DNA from: Plantactinospora mayteni
Lineage (GTDB): Bacteria > Actinomycetota > Actinomycetes > Mycobacteriales > Micromonosporaceae
Assembly: GCF_016862935.1 (NCBI RefSeq)
Contig: NZ_BONX01000026.1
Span: 124,001-188,000, forward strand
Direction of reading: 5' to 3'
DNA: 64,000 bases
Below are positions 1 to 8,019 of this stretch, piece by piece. The number at the start of each line of letters is the position of its first letter. The stretch's first letter is position 1. The notes beneath the pieces were generated by a model, which saw only the letters and a list, made by a program, of their open reading frames with translations, did no database searches and was not told the origin of the DNA. Position numbers and translations under genes: made by a program.

Positions 1-3
1 ACC

Positions 4-2511
4 ATGTGGCTGATCGGAGTACGCAATCTGCTGGCCCACCGTGGGCGACTGGTGCTGACGTTCGTCACGGTCGTGCTCGGTGTCGCGTTCGCGTCCGGCA
101 CCCTCTTCTTCGCCGACAGCATCGGGGCCGCCGCCCGTGCCATCCGTACCGATGTGGCGGTGCTGGTGGCGGCCACCCCCGGCGAGGAGGATGTCGAGTA
201 CGACGCCCGCCCGACCCTGCTGCCGGCGTCGCAACTCCCCCGGCTGGCGGCCATTCCCGGCGTTGCCGCGACCGACGGCATCGTCGACGGGTACGCCGCC
301 GTGGTCGGCCAGGACGGCAAGGTCGCCCGCCCGGCCGGGTTCGCCAACGACCTCATCGGTACGAACTGGAGCGAGACTCCTCGGCTGCGGTTGGTGCAGG
401 GACGCGCGCCGGCCGGGCCGGGCGAGATCGCGGTCGAGCAGGTCGCCGCCCGCAACGGTGAGCTGACTCCCGGGACCCGGACCACCGCACTACACGGGGC
501 CGGTACCGAAGAGGTCACCGTGGTCGGGATCTATCTCTACCAGCCCGCGCTCCGGGACGGTCCGGGCCGCGCACCCGCCCTCGCGTTCGACACCACCACC
601 GCGCAACGGGTGCTCCAGAAACCGGACACGTTCACCTCGGTGGAACTCACGGCGGCACCCGGCGTCGCCACCCGCCAGCTCCGGGACGCCGTCGCCGCCA
701 CCCTGCCCGCCGGGCTCGTGGCACACGACGGTGCTCTCCTCGCAGAGCAGTCGCGCCAGCAGGAGGAGAGCGACGCGGGCACCACCGCCCAGATCCTGCT
801 CTCCTTCACCCTCGTCGCCCTGCTGATCGGGGCGACCCTGATCGCCAACACCTTCGCCATGCTGGTCGGGCGGCGTGCCCGCGAGTTCGGGATGCTCCGG
901 GCGGTCGGTGCCAACCGCCGCCAGATCACGATGTTGGTGCTGGTCGAGGCGGCCGGGATCGGTGTGCTCGCCACCGCCGTGGGCATGGTGGTGGGCGTTG
1001 GCCTCGCGCTGCCCATGATCGACTTTGCTGCCGGGCGGGATCCCGTCCTCGGGGACACCCTCCACGTCACACCCCGGGCCATACTGTCGAGCCTCGCCGT
1101 CGGCGTCCTGGTCACGGTACTCGCGGCGTGGCTGCCCGCCCGCCGGGCCGCCGCCGTACCACCCGTCACGGCCCTGCACGGCGACCTTGTCCTCGTCCCC
1201 AGGGCCATGCGGGTACGCACCATCCTCGGGCTGGTCCTCGCGGTCATCGCCACGCTTTTCTGCCTGCTCGGCCTGCTCGGCAACAGGCCGCCGTTCACCG
1301 TGGCCGGAGTCGTCGGCGCCTTCACCATGCTCATCGCCGTCGTACTGCTCGCCGCAGGGCTGGCCCGGGTGATGCTGCGTCTGGTCGCGGTACCGATCAG
1401 GCGCCGGCTGCTGCCCCGGCTCGCGGTCGAGAACGTGATGCGCAACCCACGCCGGACCGCGGCGACCGTCTCCGCGCTGCTGGTCGGCGTGGCGCTGGCC
1501 ACCGGCATCGCCGTGTTCGCCGCCAGCGCCACCCAGGCGGACCTGGCCGCCGTCGAGCGGACCGTCCGGGCTCCCTTCCTGGCGGCCAACATCGGCGGCG
1601 GGCAGATCAGCCAGGCCACGCTGGTTCGGATCCGGGCCGTGGCCGGGGTAACCTCGGCCGCCCCGATCCGCCGCGAGACGGCCGGCACCGGTGCGGAGAC
1701 CTTCTCCCTGACCGCGGTCAACCCGGCCGCCGTCGGCTCGCTGCTCAACCTGGAACTGCCCACCGGTACGCCGGACGGCCTGGCCACCGGCGCTCTCGCC
1801 CACGAGTCCCTGGCCGCGGAGCGCGAATGGTCGGTGGGTGACTCGGTCGAGCTGACCCTCAACGGTCAACGGGTGACGGTGGCGATTACCGGGCTCTACG
1901 CCGATGCCGCCCTGCTCGGCGACGGGCTACTCGTCTCCGACGACTTCGCCGAGCGGCACTTCCGACCCGGCCACGGCGACACCGTGCTCATCGGCGCGGA
2001 CGCCGACCGGTCGGAGCTACGCTCCGGGCTGGAAGCCGCTCTCGCCGACCGTCCGGACGTACGCCTCTACACTCCGGCGCAGTACGCCAGCGAAGAAGCC
2101 GGTGCCTTCTCCATCCTCATCCGGATCGCCACCGCCCTACTGGCCCTGGCACTGGCCATCGCCGTTCTCGGGATCGTCAACACCCTGGCGCTGTCCGTCC
2201 TGGAACGCACCCGCGAGGTCGGCCTGCTACGCGCCATCGGCATGCACCGGCGCCAGGTACGCGCGATGATCACCGTCGAGTCGATGCTGATCGTGACCGT
2301 CGGCGGTGTACTCGGCATCGCCGTCGGGATCCTGCTCGGCGCGATGGTCCAGCACGCCGTCCTCGCCCGCCCGGTCACCGAGGCCACCATCCCGCTCAGC
2401 CTGGCACTGGGCGCCTTCGCGGCCATGGCCGTCGCCGGTGTCGTCGCCGCGCAGTGGCCGGCCCGCCGAGCCGCACGCACCGACGTACTCGAAGCGATGG
2501 GCACAGAGTAA
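4..2511 (+). CDS. FtsX-family ABC transporter permease (MacB/LolC-like, duplicated)
   Basis: An 835-residue membrane permease with two FtsX-type halves, the usual length for actinobacterial permeases of this class. The first transmembrane helix is at about residues 14-36. The first permease core covers about 262-380 and includes the conserved stretch REFGMLRAVGA. A second helix cluster follows (about 405-505), then an extracytoplasmic domain (about 510-690) and a second core (about 703-825) with the matching stretch REVGLLRAIGM. Such proteins work with a separate LolD-like ATPase in lipoprotein or peptide export or in mechanotransmission. No ATPase is seen here, so it would lie upstream of the window. 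The ATG at position 4 fits the family N-terminus. A strong hairpin follows the stop codon. Confidence 0.9.
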   Translation: MWLIGVRNLLAHRGRLVLTFVTVVLGVAFASGTLFFADSIGAAARAIRTDVAVLVAATPGEEDVEYDARPTLLPASQLPRLAAIPGVAATDGIVDGYAAVVGQDGKVARPAGFANDLIGTNWSETPRLRLVQGRAPAGPGEIAVEQVAARNGELTPGTRTTALHGAGTEEVTVVGIYLYQPALRDGPGRAPALAFDTTTAQRVLQKPDTFTSVELTAAPGVATRQLRDAVAATLPAGLVAHDGALLAEQSRQQEESDAGTTAQILLSFTLVALLIGATLIANTFAMLVGRRAREFGMLRAVGANRRQITMLVLVEAAGIGVLATAVGMVVGVGLALPMIDFAAGRDPVLGDTLHVTPRAILSSLAVGVLVTVLAAWLPARRAAAVPPVTALHGDLVLVPRAMRVRTILGLVLAVIATLFCLLGLLGNRPPFTVAGVVGAFTMLIAVVLLAAGLARVMLRLVAVPIRRRLLPRLAVENVMRNPRRTAATVSALLVGVALATGIAVFAASATQADLAAVERTVRAPFLAANIGGGQISQATLVRIRAVAGVTSAAPIRRETAGTGAETFSLTAVNPAAVGSLLNLELPTGTPDGLATGALAHESLAAEREWSVGDSVELTLNGQRVTVAITGLYADAALLGDGLLVSDDFAERHFRPGHGDTVLIGADADRSELRSGLEAALADRPDVRLYTPAQYASEEAGAFSILIRIATALLALALAIAVLGIVNTLALSVLERTREVGLLRAIGMHRRQVRAMITVESMLIVTVGGVLGIAVGILLGAMVQHAVLARPVTEATIPLSLALGAFAAMAVAGVVAAQWPARRAARTDVLEAMGTE

Positions 2512-2528
2512 CGGGGACGCTTCCGCCT

Positions 2529-2577
2529 CGATCCTCAGCGGGCCAGTACGCTCCGGCGCCTGGCCCGCTGGGGATCG
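2529..2577 (+). terminator. Hairpin terminator after the ABC permease
   Basis: Arms 2529-2545 and 2561-2577 are 17 bases each and pair with a single G-T wobble, around a 15-base loop. It starts 18 bases after the permease stop codon. There is no T tract, as is common for terminators in high-GC actinobacteria. Confidence 0.6.
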
Positions 2578-2632
2578 GCGAGGGCTCAACCCGGCGATCC
2601 GAGACCTTGGATGCACCGGCCCGTCTTTGCGG

Positions 2633-2770
2633 TCACCGTCGAACCGGGCTGACGAACCACACGTCCGGCCGCACGACTTCCACGCCGCGCGCCGCGTAGT
2701 CGATGTCCTGCTCGACAAGCCGCGCGATCCACACCGGTCGACTGGAGACCCACTGCTTTCCTGTGAGGAC
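2633..2770 (-). pseudogene. Short coding-like fragment, minus strand
   Basis: The minus strand has an open frame whose translation looks protein-like, containing WIARLVEQDIDYAARG and then VVRPDVWFVSPVRR before a stop at 2633. No ATG, GTG or TTG precedes the protein-like part; the first candidate is a GTG at 2734, which would give 33 residues. It could be a small gene with an unusual start or the remains of a longer one. I do not recognise the family. Confidence 0.3.
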
Positions 2771-2772
2771 TC

Positions 2773-2826
2773 ATGATCCGGCGGGCCTTCAGGGGCATCG
2801 TGCTGCGCGAGAGCGCACCTGCCTGA
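2773..2826 (+). other. 17-residue upstream reading frame (possible leader peptide)
   Basis: An ATG at 2773 is preceded by GTGAGGAC at good ribosome-binding distance and opens a 17-codon frame. Its TGA (2824-2826) shares a base with the ATG of the regulator at 2826, in a TGATG arrangement. The regulator itself has no good ribosome binding site, so translation may be coupled through this leader. Function is inferred from layout only. Confidence 0.35.
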
Positions 2827-3227
2827 TGGACCCCCAGTGTGACGAGTTCCTGCACGTCCCGGCACGGTTGTCGATCGTCGCCCTGCTGGCACCGGCCACC
2901 TGGGTGGATTTCGGTTTCCTGAGGGACACGATCGGAACCAGCGATTCGGCGCTGTCCAAGCATGTCTCGGCATTGGCCGAGGCTGGACATGTCACCGTCC
3001 GCAAGGATCAGCAACGCCGGGCACGGCGTACCTTTGTCCAACTCACCCCGGACGGACGGCGCGCGTTTCAGCGGCACGCGGCCGCACTGGAGCAGATCGT
3101 CGCCGCCGCCCGTACGCCAGCGCAGCCAACCAGGCCCGACGGCCAACCTGGTGGGCCAGCGGACGGCGCCGAGGTGGTCGCAGCAGTCGACCCGTCCGGC
3201 GGTACGACCTCCAGGAACTCCTACTAG
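2826..3227 (+). CDS. MarR-like winged-helix transcriptional regulator
   Basis: A 133-residue protein with a winged-helix DNA-binding domain (about residues 5-85). It contains LSIVALLAPATWVDFGFLRD, a recognition-helix region DSALSKHVSALAEAGHVTV, a basic wing RKDQQRRARRTF and LTPDGRRAFQRH. This is the compact MarR-like regulator (HTH_27 type) common in actinobacteria, usually near transporters or small membrane proteins. The last 30 residues are Pro/Gly-rich and look disordered. The ATG at 2826 was chosen because the preceding in-frame sequence has no family character and the start overlaps a short upstream frame. The ABC permease upstream is a plausible target, by location only. Confidence 0.8.
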   Translation: MDPQCDEFLHVPARLSIVALLAPATWVDFGFLRDTIGTSDSALSKHVSALAEAGHVTVRKDQQRRARRTFVQLTPDGRRAFQRHAAALEQIVAAARTPAQPTRPDGQPGGPADGAEVVAAVDPSGGTTSRNSY

Positions 3228-3256
3228 CGTCGCGATGGGCGGGGGAAGTTCGGCTC

Positions 3257-3658
3257 CTACCTGCCGTCGATAGCATCGAAGACGCGGCAGCGCATCATCT
3301 CGAACTCCCCGGACATGTCCTGGGCCATTCGATCAAGATCGTCGGCGACGCGGGCGGCATCGTCCGCAGCGGACGGAGTGCCGGCAGGGTCGCCAGCACC
3401 GGCGGCCCTGGCAAGCTCCTGTCCCACCTGAACGCGCAGATCCTCGTGCGCGTGGCGCAGTGCCTCCAGGATCGACGCGCTCAGTGCCGCGGGTGTCTGC
3501 CGCATCGCCTCGCTGTCAATGGTGAGTTCGCTGGGGATGCCGCCACCGTCGATGGCGACCCGCACCAGCCCGTCCTCCGACCGCCCATGTCCGCTGGCCC
3601 GGTCCAGGGCGGCCAGCACCGAATCGGCGACGGGGTCCCGCTCGGGCTCGCCGCTCAT
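3257..3658 (-). CDS. YbaB/EbfC-family nucleoid-associated-like protein
   Basis: A 133-residue protein resembling the YbaB/EbfC DNA-binding family. Near the N-terminus it has SEDGLVRVAIDGGGIPSELT, matching the beta-strand core of these proteins, followed by a long helix with ASILEALRHAHEDLRVQVG. The C-terminal third is helical and acidic. True YbaB sits beside dnaX and recR; this is one of the paralogues often paired with secretion or small membrane genes in actinobacteria, so its own role is unknown. It is divergent from the membrane protein at 3734, leaving a 75-base shared promoter region. Confidence 0.65.
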   Translation of the reverse strand: MSGEPERDPVADSVLAALDRASGHGRSEDGLVRVAIDGGGIPSELTIDSEAMRQTPAALSASILEALRHAHEDLRVQVGQELARAAGAGDPAGTPSAADDAARVADDLDRMAQDMSGEFEMMRCRVFDAIDGR

Positions 3659-3733
3659 TACCGTGGGTCCACCTCTCGACCACCCAGCGATGCCTCACCA
3701 TACCGTCGATGCGAGTTCGATCGGAGGCCGCGA

Positions 3734-4354
3734 ATGGATGTATCGCCCGAGGCTCGATCAACGATCAAAACTCGTCCTGCCGGTGGAGCGCCTTCGGCGC
3801 TCGGCCGAGGTATGGAAGTCGCGGGCGGTGCGCTGCTGGCCGTCTCGACCGTCGTGGCGATCGTCGCCGTCGTGCTGCTCGGCATCCGCTGGGCATCCGG
3901 GGACGGTCTTCGGTTCGCCACCGGTCTGTTCCTCTGGGCCGGCCGGGGGATCTGCGTCGCCGCGCCGCTGATGTTCGTCGGCAGGTACGTCCGTCGTCAG
4001 GCAGCGCTGCTCAAGGACTTCACGTTGGTACTCGACGAGGCCGGAGCGCACTGGTCCGGCGCTGTCGCCGGATCTGTCGCCTGGACGGAGCTGGACCACG
4101 TCGTCGTCACGGCCCGACCGCACCGGTCGCGTCGACTGATCTTCGCGAGGCAGGTACCCGGACAGGCCGGCCCAACCGACGCGACCGTCCGGGACTCCCC
4201 CGTGGCACATCTCGCCCAACGTCTGGTCAACCCGTCCCGCTGGATCCTCGACGTACCCCTCGACCGCTTCGAGCAGCCGGCGGAGGCGCTTGTGCGGGTA
4301 ATCCGTTCGGCATCCGGCGGGCGATTTCCCGATCTCTACCCGACCGAACAGTAG
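3734..4354 (+). CDS. Small two-helix membrane protein, function unknown
   Basis: A 206-residue protein from the ATG at 3734. Two hydrophobic helices are visible at about residues 29-51 and 60-83. A soluble C-terminal domain follows, with strand-rich text such as FTLVLDEAGAHWSG and WTELDHVVVTARP that suggests a small beta-rich (PH-like) fold. An internal ATG at 3812 would remove the first 26 residues and cannot be excluded. The coding sequence stops at 4354, and DprA-like sequence begins within about 10 bases, so this gene marks the left edge of the damaged island. No specific function is assigned. Confidence 0.6.
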   Translation: MDVSPEARSTIKTRPAGGAPSALGRGMEVAGGALLAVSTVVAIVAVVLLGIRWASGDGLRFATGLFLWAGRGICVAAPLMFVGRYVRRQAALLKDFTLVLDEAGAHWSGAVAGSVAWTELDHVVVTARPHRSRRLIFARQVPGQAGPTDATVRDSPVAHLAQRLVNPSRWILDVPLDRFEQPAEALVRVIRSASGGRFPDLYPTEQ

Positions 4355-4361
4355 CCGCCGG

Positions 4362-4919
4362 GCGAGCGAGCAGGGCCTACGCATCGCGCGGGCGGTGGCG
4401 ACATCTCTGGCGGAGCGCGGAGTGACCGTAGCCAGCGGGCTCGCCAAGGGCATCGACACCGCAGCGCACTCAGCAGCCCTTGACGCGGGCGGACGCACCG
4501 TGGCGGTCATCGGCACCGGCATCCGTCGTTACTATCCGGCCGCGAACCGCCAGCTTCAGGACCAGATCACCGAAGTCGGACTGGTGATCTCCCAGTTCTG
4601 GCCTGACGCCCAACCCACCAAGCAAAGCTTTCCCATGCGCAACGCCGTGATGAGCGGATACGCGGTCGCCACCGTCGTCGTCGAGGCAGGAGAGACCAGC
4701 GGGGCGCGGATCCAGGCCCGACTCGCGCTCCAGCACGGCCGACCGGTCGTGCTCACCAGCCAGGTCATGCGCTGTGACTGGGCCAAGACCTTCGCCGAGA
4801 ACCCGGGCGTGTACGTGGTGCACGGCACCGTCGAGCTTCTTGAAGCGATCGAGGACATTCTCAGCCATCAGCCCACCGAAGCCGGCCTGGAGAACTTCCC
4901 TGACCTCGCCCTCCGCTGA
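4362..4919 (+). pseudogene. DprA/Smf-like DNA-processing protein, 5'-truncated remnant
   Basis: The frame encodes the C-terminal part of a DprA Rossmann fold: GLRIARAVATSLAERG, SGLAKGIDTAAHSAAL, VAVIGTGIRRYYPAANRQ, then a stretch with MRNAVMSGYAVATVVVEAG and SGARIQARLAL. DprA loads RecA on single-stranded DNA; actinobacteria also carry shorter DprA-like proteins in accessory loci. Homology runs upstream of the only start codon (GTG 4395) to about 4362, directly against the preceding gene, so the N-terminal third including the first nucleotide-binding strand is missing. The frame is otherwise clean to the stop at 4919, so a 174-residue product is possible but probably not functional. Confidence 0.75.
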
Positions 4920-5262
4920 CCAGCGCTGGACCACCATCCGCCGGTACGTCGAAGTCCAGCGCGGCTACCTGCGCAATCCCCTGCCGGAGTGCCCCTGGAT
5001 ATGTCCGACCTGCCGAGGCGTACGCACCGAGGGCTATCCGCGCTGCCTGCGCTGTCAGTCCCACTTCAGCCGGTCAGGCGGACGCCTCGCGGATCTCGTG
5101 CTGCCGATCTCCTACTCCCCACGCACTGGTCAGCACCATCACAATCTGCGCACCCACAAGGGCACCCCAAGCTCGGGAGCAGGCGCGGTGGAACCTGCTC
5201 GCCGTCCTTCTCCTGTTCCTGCGCGATCACCTCGGCTGCGTCACAGCCCGGGTCGGTACTTC
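4919..5262 (+). pseudogene. Zinc-ribbon phosphoribosyltransferase-like partner of DprA, frameshifted and truncated
   Basis: Directly after the DprA-like frame comes RRYVEVQRGYLRNPLPECPW and a two-knuckle zinc ribbon (CPTCRGVRTEGYPRCLRC), then SYSPRTGQHHHNLRTHKG. This resembles the N-terminus of phosphoribosyltransferase-like proteins found next to DprA-like genes in actinobacteria. At about 5160-5175 the coding sense moves by one base into a frame reading REQARWNLLAVLLLFLRDHL and GCVTARVG, which is the expected continuation. It then loses similarity by about 5260, before any recognisable nucleotide-binding loop. There is no ATG or GTG at the expected start. The gene is dead by frameshift and 3' truncation. 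Confidence 0.65.
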
Positions 5263-5295
5263 TCGTGTTGAAACGAGCCACGACGCTTCATTGCA

Positions 5296-6360
5296 TCAAT
5301 TTGACTGGCTCAGGCTCCCAAGATCACGCATGATCGTATTCAGGAGGTAAGTCTTGAGATCAGGATACTCAAAATTTCCGCCAGGGCTTTCCCATTCTGG
5401 GTATGGCTCATAGATGACATAATTGTTGTGATCGCAGACGGCGATGCTATTCCAGCTCCGAAGAATTGGGAGCATAGGTTTGTCCGTCTCAAGGGCTGTT
5501 CTCGCCCGGGTTTCAAGTTGAGGCCACCACTCCTGCAGCGGTTCGGGTCCGTGCAACCAGAACCCCGCGTTCTGATAATGGAGGCGGAGATCTTCAGGAA
5601 GCGAAATACCCTGCGATTGCTCCAGATAGTGGAGGTCTTCTTGCGGAACCGCTTGCCTTTGATCCCACTCGCCAGGGAATTGCAGGAGACCGTTTATCTC
5701 ACCGAGCCATGCGTAGAATTGGGCACTGAACCCAGTCGGAATGGACGGCAGCATTGAGGGCCATGCCGAGACTTCCTCACGTCTCAGGCCGAAGAAATCG
5801 GTCACGATACAAGCGATCGTTCCATGCGTATCGTAGCCGTAGTAGGAGGGGTAGCCGCCATCCGCACCCAAGAAGAAGAGGAAGATCTTTGCGTCTCGCT
5901 TCCGTGGTATAACGAACTCTGCCCATGGCCGTCCGTCATGACGGTTGTACATCTGATCGTAGTCCTCCGCGAGCAGTTCGTCCAACAGGTCGCCGGTCGC
6001 CCTGTCCATAAAGCTGCCAGTTGCGGAGTCAACCCCGTATCCGTAAGCGCGTCCTTGCTCGTCCGTTCCGTGCGCCGGTTCCCAGCGGATGGGTTCTGTC
6101 TGCGTGAGGCGAATGGCGGCGAAGGCAATTTCATGGGCTAGGTCGGAATAGGTGGAGATAGCGAAGACCGGGTAATTGCCAGGTGGGACAAGTCGATCGA
6201 AACCCAGCCCGGGATCAGTAAACGGGTCTCGAGCAACTAGCTCTCCGGAAGGGAGCGACAGGCTTCCTATCTGCCGACAATGCAAGACATGGTGCAGACT
6301 TTCGCCACAGGTGAGCACTTGGTTGTCCTGAAAAACAATGGAATAGTCTTTCGAGATCAT
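5296..6360 (-). CDS. DUF4241 plus SUKH (SMI1/KNR4-like) domain protein, immunity-type
   Basis: A 354-residue soluble protein with two domains. Residues about 1-210 match DUF4241: SGELVARDPF, VPPGNYPVFAISTYSD, RWEPAHGTDEQGRAYGYGVD, SATGSFMD and GADGGYPSYYGYD. Residues about 215-354 resemble the SUKH superfamily, with ISLPEDLRLHYQNAGFW and a closing FEYPDLKTYLLNTI. SUKH proteins are mostly immunity proteins against polymorphic toxins, and DUF4241 is often found in the same setting. No toxin gene is visible nearby, so it would be an orphan. The stretch has clearly lower GC than its neighbours and different codon use, which suggests recent transfer. It appears intact from the ATG at 6360. Confidence 0.7.
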   Translation of the reverse strand: MISKDYSIVFQDNQVLTCGESLHHVLHCRQIGSLSLPSGELVARDPFTDPGLGFDRLVPPGNYPVFAISTYSDLAHEIAFAAIRLTQTEPIRWEPAHGTDEQGRAYGYGVDSATGSFMDRATGDLLDELLAEDYDQMYNRHDGRPWAEFVIPRKRDAKIFLFFLGADGGYPSYYGYDTHGTIACIVTDFFGLRREEVSAWPSMLPSIPTGFSAQFYAWLGEINGLLQFPGEWDQRQAVPQEDLHYLEQSQGISLPEDLRLHYQNAGFWLHGPEPLQEWWPQLETRARTALETDKPMLPILRSWNSIAVCDHNNYVIYEPYPEWESPGGNFEYPDLKTYLLNTIMRDLGSLSQSN

Positions 6361-6521
6361 CTGTCATTCGCCCCCAATGAAATATCGTGCGTGACCGCAC
6401 ACGAAACGGATCGGTCGTGCGCCGCGAATATGTCGCCTGTCAATCTTTCTGAGGCACGAGGTTGCACGTTGCCTGCGGTGCCTCATATTGAGTGGCAGAC
6501 GTAGCGGGCGCATCCTGTCGC

Positions 6522-6889
6522 TCAGTCCGAGGCATCACGGCTCCCCACCGGATTAGGGATGATTTGGCAGGCGTTGCCGATCGCTCCTTCACCAATGAGC
6601 CCGTCGATCGCCTCGATCATCGCGATGATGCCTGGCCGAGGCGTGATGACCAGGTCCGTCGTGTAGAAGTAGCGTCCTCCGGCGGCTTCGCCGGTCTGCG
6701 CCCACCGGCGAAGCACGGCGTCGATCGCGTCGAGGGTCATGAGGCTCACGTAGTAGGTCGGGCCTCCGGTGAGGGTCACGTAGATGTCCTGGTGCTGGAG
6801 TTGTTCCAGGTCACCGCTTCAATCAGCGGGGACGCGTCGAACCGTTCGTGTTCGACGACGAGGAACGGCCCATCTTGAGTAATCTCCAT
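6522..6889 (-). pseudogene. Unknown small gene with an internal frameshift
   Basis: An ATG at 6889 with a GAGG seven bases upstream opens MEITQDGPFLVVEHERF followed by DASPLIEA, but this frame stops shortly after. From about 6825 the protein-like sequence continues one frame over as DLEQLQHQDIYVTLTGGPTY, then YVSLMTLDAIDAVLRRW and ends NPVGSRDASD at 6522. Joined, the two parts give about 120 residues and read as one protein. The family is not recognised. An internal GTG at 6779 could still start an 85-residue product. Confidence 0.5.
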
Positions 6890-6926
6890 GATTAGCCTCG
6901 ATGTCGTGTGTTGACGTGGTCATGCC

Positions 6927-7109
6927 TCATGAGCTGGAGTGCCTCAACGTGGCTGCTGGAGAGTCGATGGAGTAGAGGCAATGTGGTGCGGGTTGGGGCT
7001 CGAATCTCGGATGCGGGATGTCGTCGGCCTGTCCGTAGTGTTCGGATGGCTGTTCTTGGCGCATCAACCTGTGGTTGTCAGGGTCTCGGATGGCCTCGAT
7101 CTGGTCCAT
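6927..7109 (-). CDS. Hypothetical 60-residue protein
   Basis: The frame starts at an ATG six bases after the stop of the damaged gene at 7116-7656, in operon-like spacing, and begins MDQIEAIRDPDNHRLMRQEQ. It has no recognisable domain, and the composition is less biased than in neighbouring core genes. It may be a small real gene of the island or the tail of the decayed gene upstream. The call rests on spacing and start context only. Confidence 0.25.
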   Translation of the reverse strand: MDQIEAIRDPDNHRLMRQEQPSEHYGQADDIPHPRFEPQPAPHCLYSIDSPAATLRHSSS

Positions 7110-7115
7110 GATCCA

Positions 7116-7656
7116 CTAAGTGATGGGTGGGAACTTTCGGTGGTGCGGCCACGCGTGCCAGCGGTAGTGCCGGTTGACGGTGCGCTGGACGTCGGTGGTG
7201 AAGCGTGCGAGCGCGGGACCCCGGCGCAGGACGCCAGCAATTGCCTCGTGGGCATCTTCCGGGATGTTCTGCGGCAGGCGTTGCCCGTCGCCGATCCCCG
7301 CAAGGATCGAGGTCAGGATGCTGTCGTCGATCGGTTCGGCGTTGAGGTCGTCGGTTATTGCCTGGTGACGCCAGTAGGGTGAGGCGAAACAGCCGGGCCA
7401 GGGCGACGATCTCTGGGTATGCCGCGGCGTCAACGGCCGGGCTGTCGGTAAAGCGGGTCTCGTCGCCTTGGCGCTGGAAGACAAGGATGCGCTCGTGGGA
7501 CGGCTGACCTCCCCCTGAACGGTCGCTCCATTCGCGGCAGATCGGCGTTGCGTCCGCGATGGCGGCTTGGACCTGCTCTCGCACGTGCAGCCGGATCAGG
7601 CGCCGAGCGACGACGATGTCCGGCAGGCTGGTGAGGTCAGGCTGAAGGTGGCGCAT
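7116..7656 (-). pseudogene. Unknown island gene with an internal frameshift
   Basis: From the ATG at 7656 the protein reads MRHLQPDLTSLPDIVVARRL, IRLHVREQVQAAIADATP and AYPEIVALARLFRLTLLASP. Near 7365-7378 the sense moves to another frame that continues YWRHQAITDDLNAEPIDDS, ILTSILAGIGDGQRLPQNIP and HRKFPPIT, with a stop at 7116. Joined, it would be about 180 residues. I do not recognise the family. Its start overlaps the end of the TnsA-like fragment by 20 bases, so both were probably in one operon of a mobile element. Confidence 0.45.
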
Positions 7657-7953
7657 GCCGTACCGGCCGTTCGTCCTCGTCCTGCCAGCACAACCAGAAC
7701 GGCTGCGACGAAACCCCGACGACATCCGGGTCGGCGTCCAGCAGCATCAGCCGGTCACGCTCCAGCCAAGATTCGAACCCGACATGCTCACCGCTGGTGG
7801 CGAAGAACCACAACCCGGAAAAGCTGCACTGACCTCGGTGGGAAGTGAACTGGCGTACCGCACCGGCACGCTCGAACGGAACACTCCAGCACAACGACAG
7901 GGGCCGACGCTGACGAACGCCAGCCGAGTCGATGTAGGCCAGCTCGAACTCAT
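7637..7953 (-). pseudogene. TnsA-like transposon endonuclease N-terminal fragment
   Basis: The frame reads FELAYIDSAGVRQRRPLSL, VRQFTSHRGQCSFSGLWFFA, GEHVGFESWLERDRLMLLDA and DPDVVGVSSQPFWLCW, then DEDERPVRHAP. This is the N-terminal half of the TnsA-like heteromeric transposase endonuclease subunits of actinobacteria. TnsA makes the 5' strand cut in Tn7-type transposition, together with a TnsB-like DDE transposase. The family continues with an HAPD motif holding a catalytic Asp, but here the sequence diverges right after HAP and stops at 7637. The family N-terminus has no ATG or GTG in frame; the first candidate start is a TTG at 7894. It is not expected to be active. Confidence 0.7.
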
Positions 7954-8019
7954 CGCCCGGCGCTCCGGAGCCAACGCCCTCGCAGCGTGCACCGCCACCC
8001 GCTCTCGCTGTAGCAGTCC

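Noticed and set aside
490-1869. Two long minus-strand frames inside the ABC permease
   Set aside because: Both are typical antisense shadows in high-GC DNA, Arg/Gly/Gln-rich without motifs, while the permease on the plus strand is a clear family member.
4919-5295. Intact phosphoribosyltransferase gene
   Set aside because: The frame changes near 5160-5175, there is no start codon, and the PRPP-binding part is missing.
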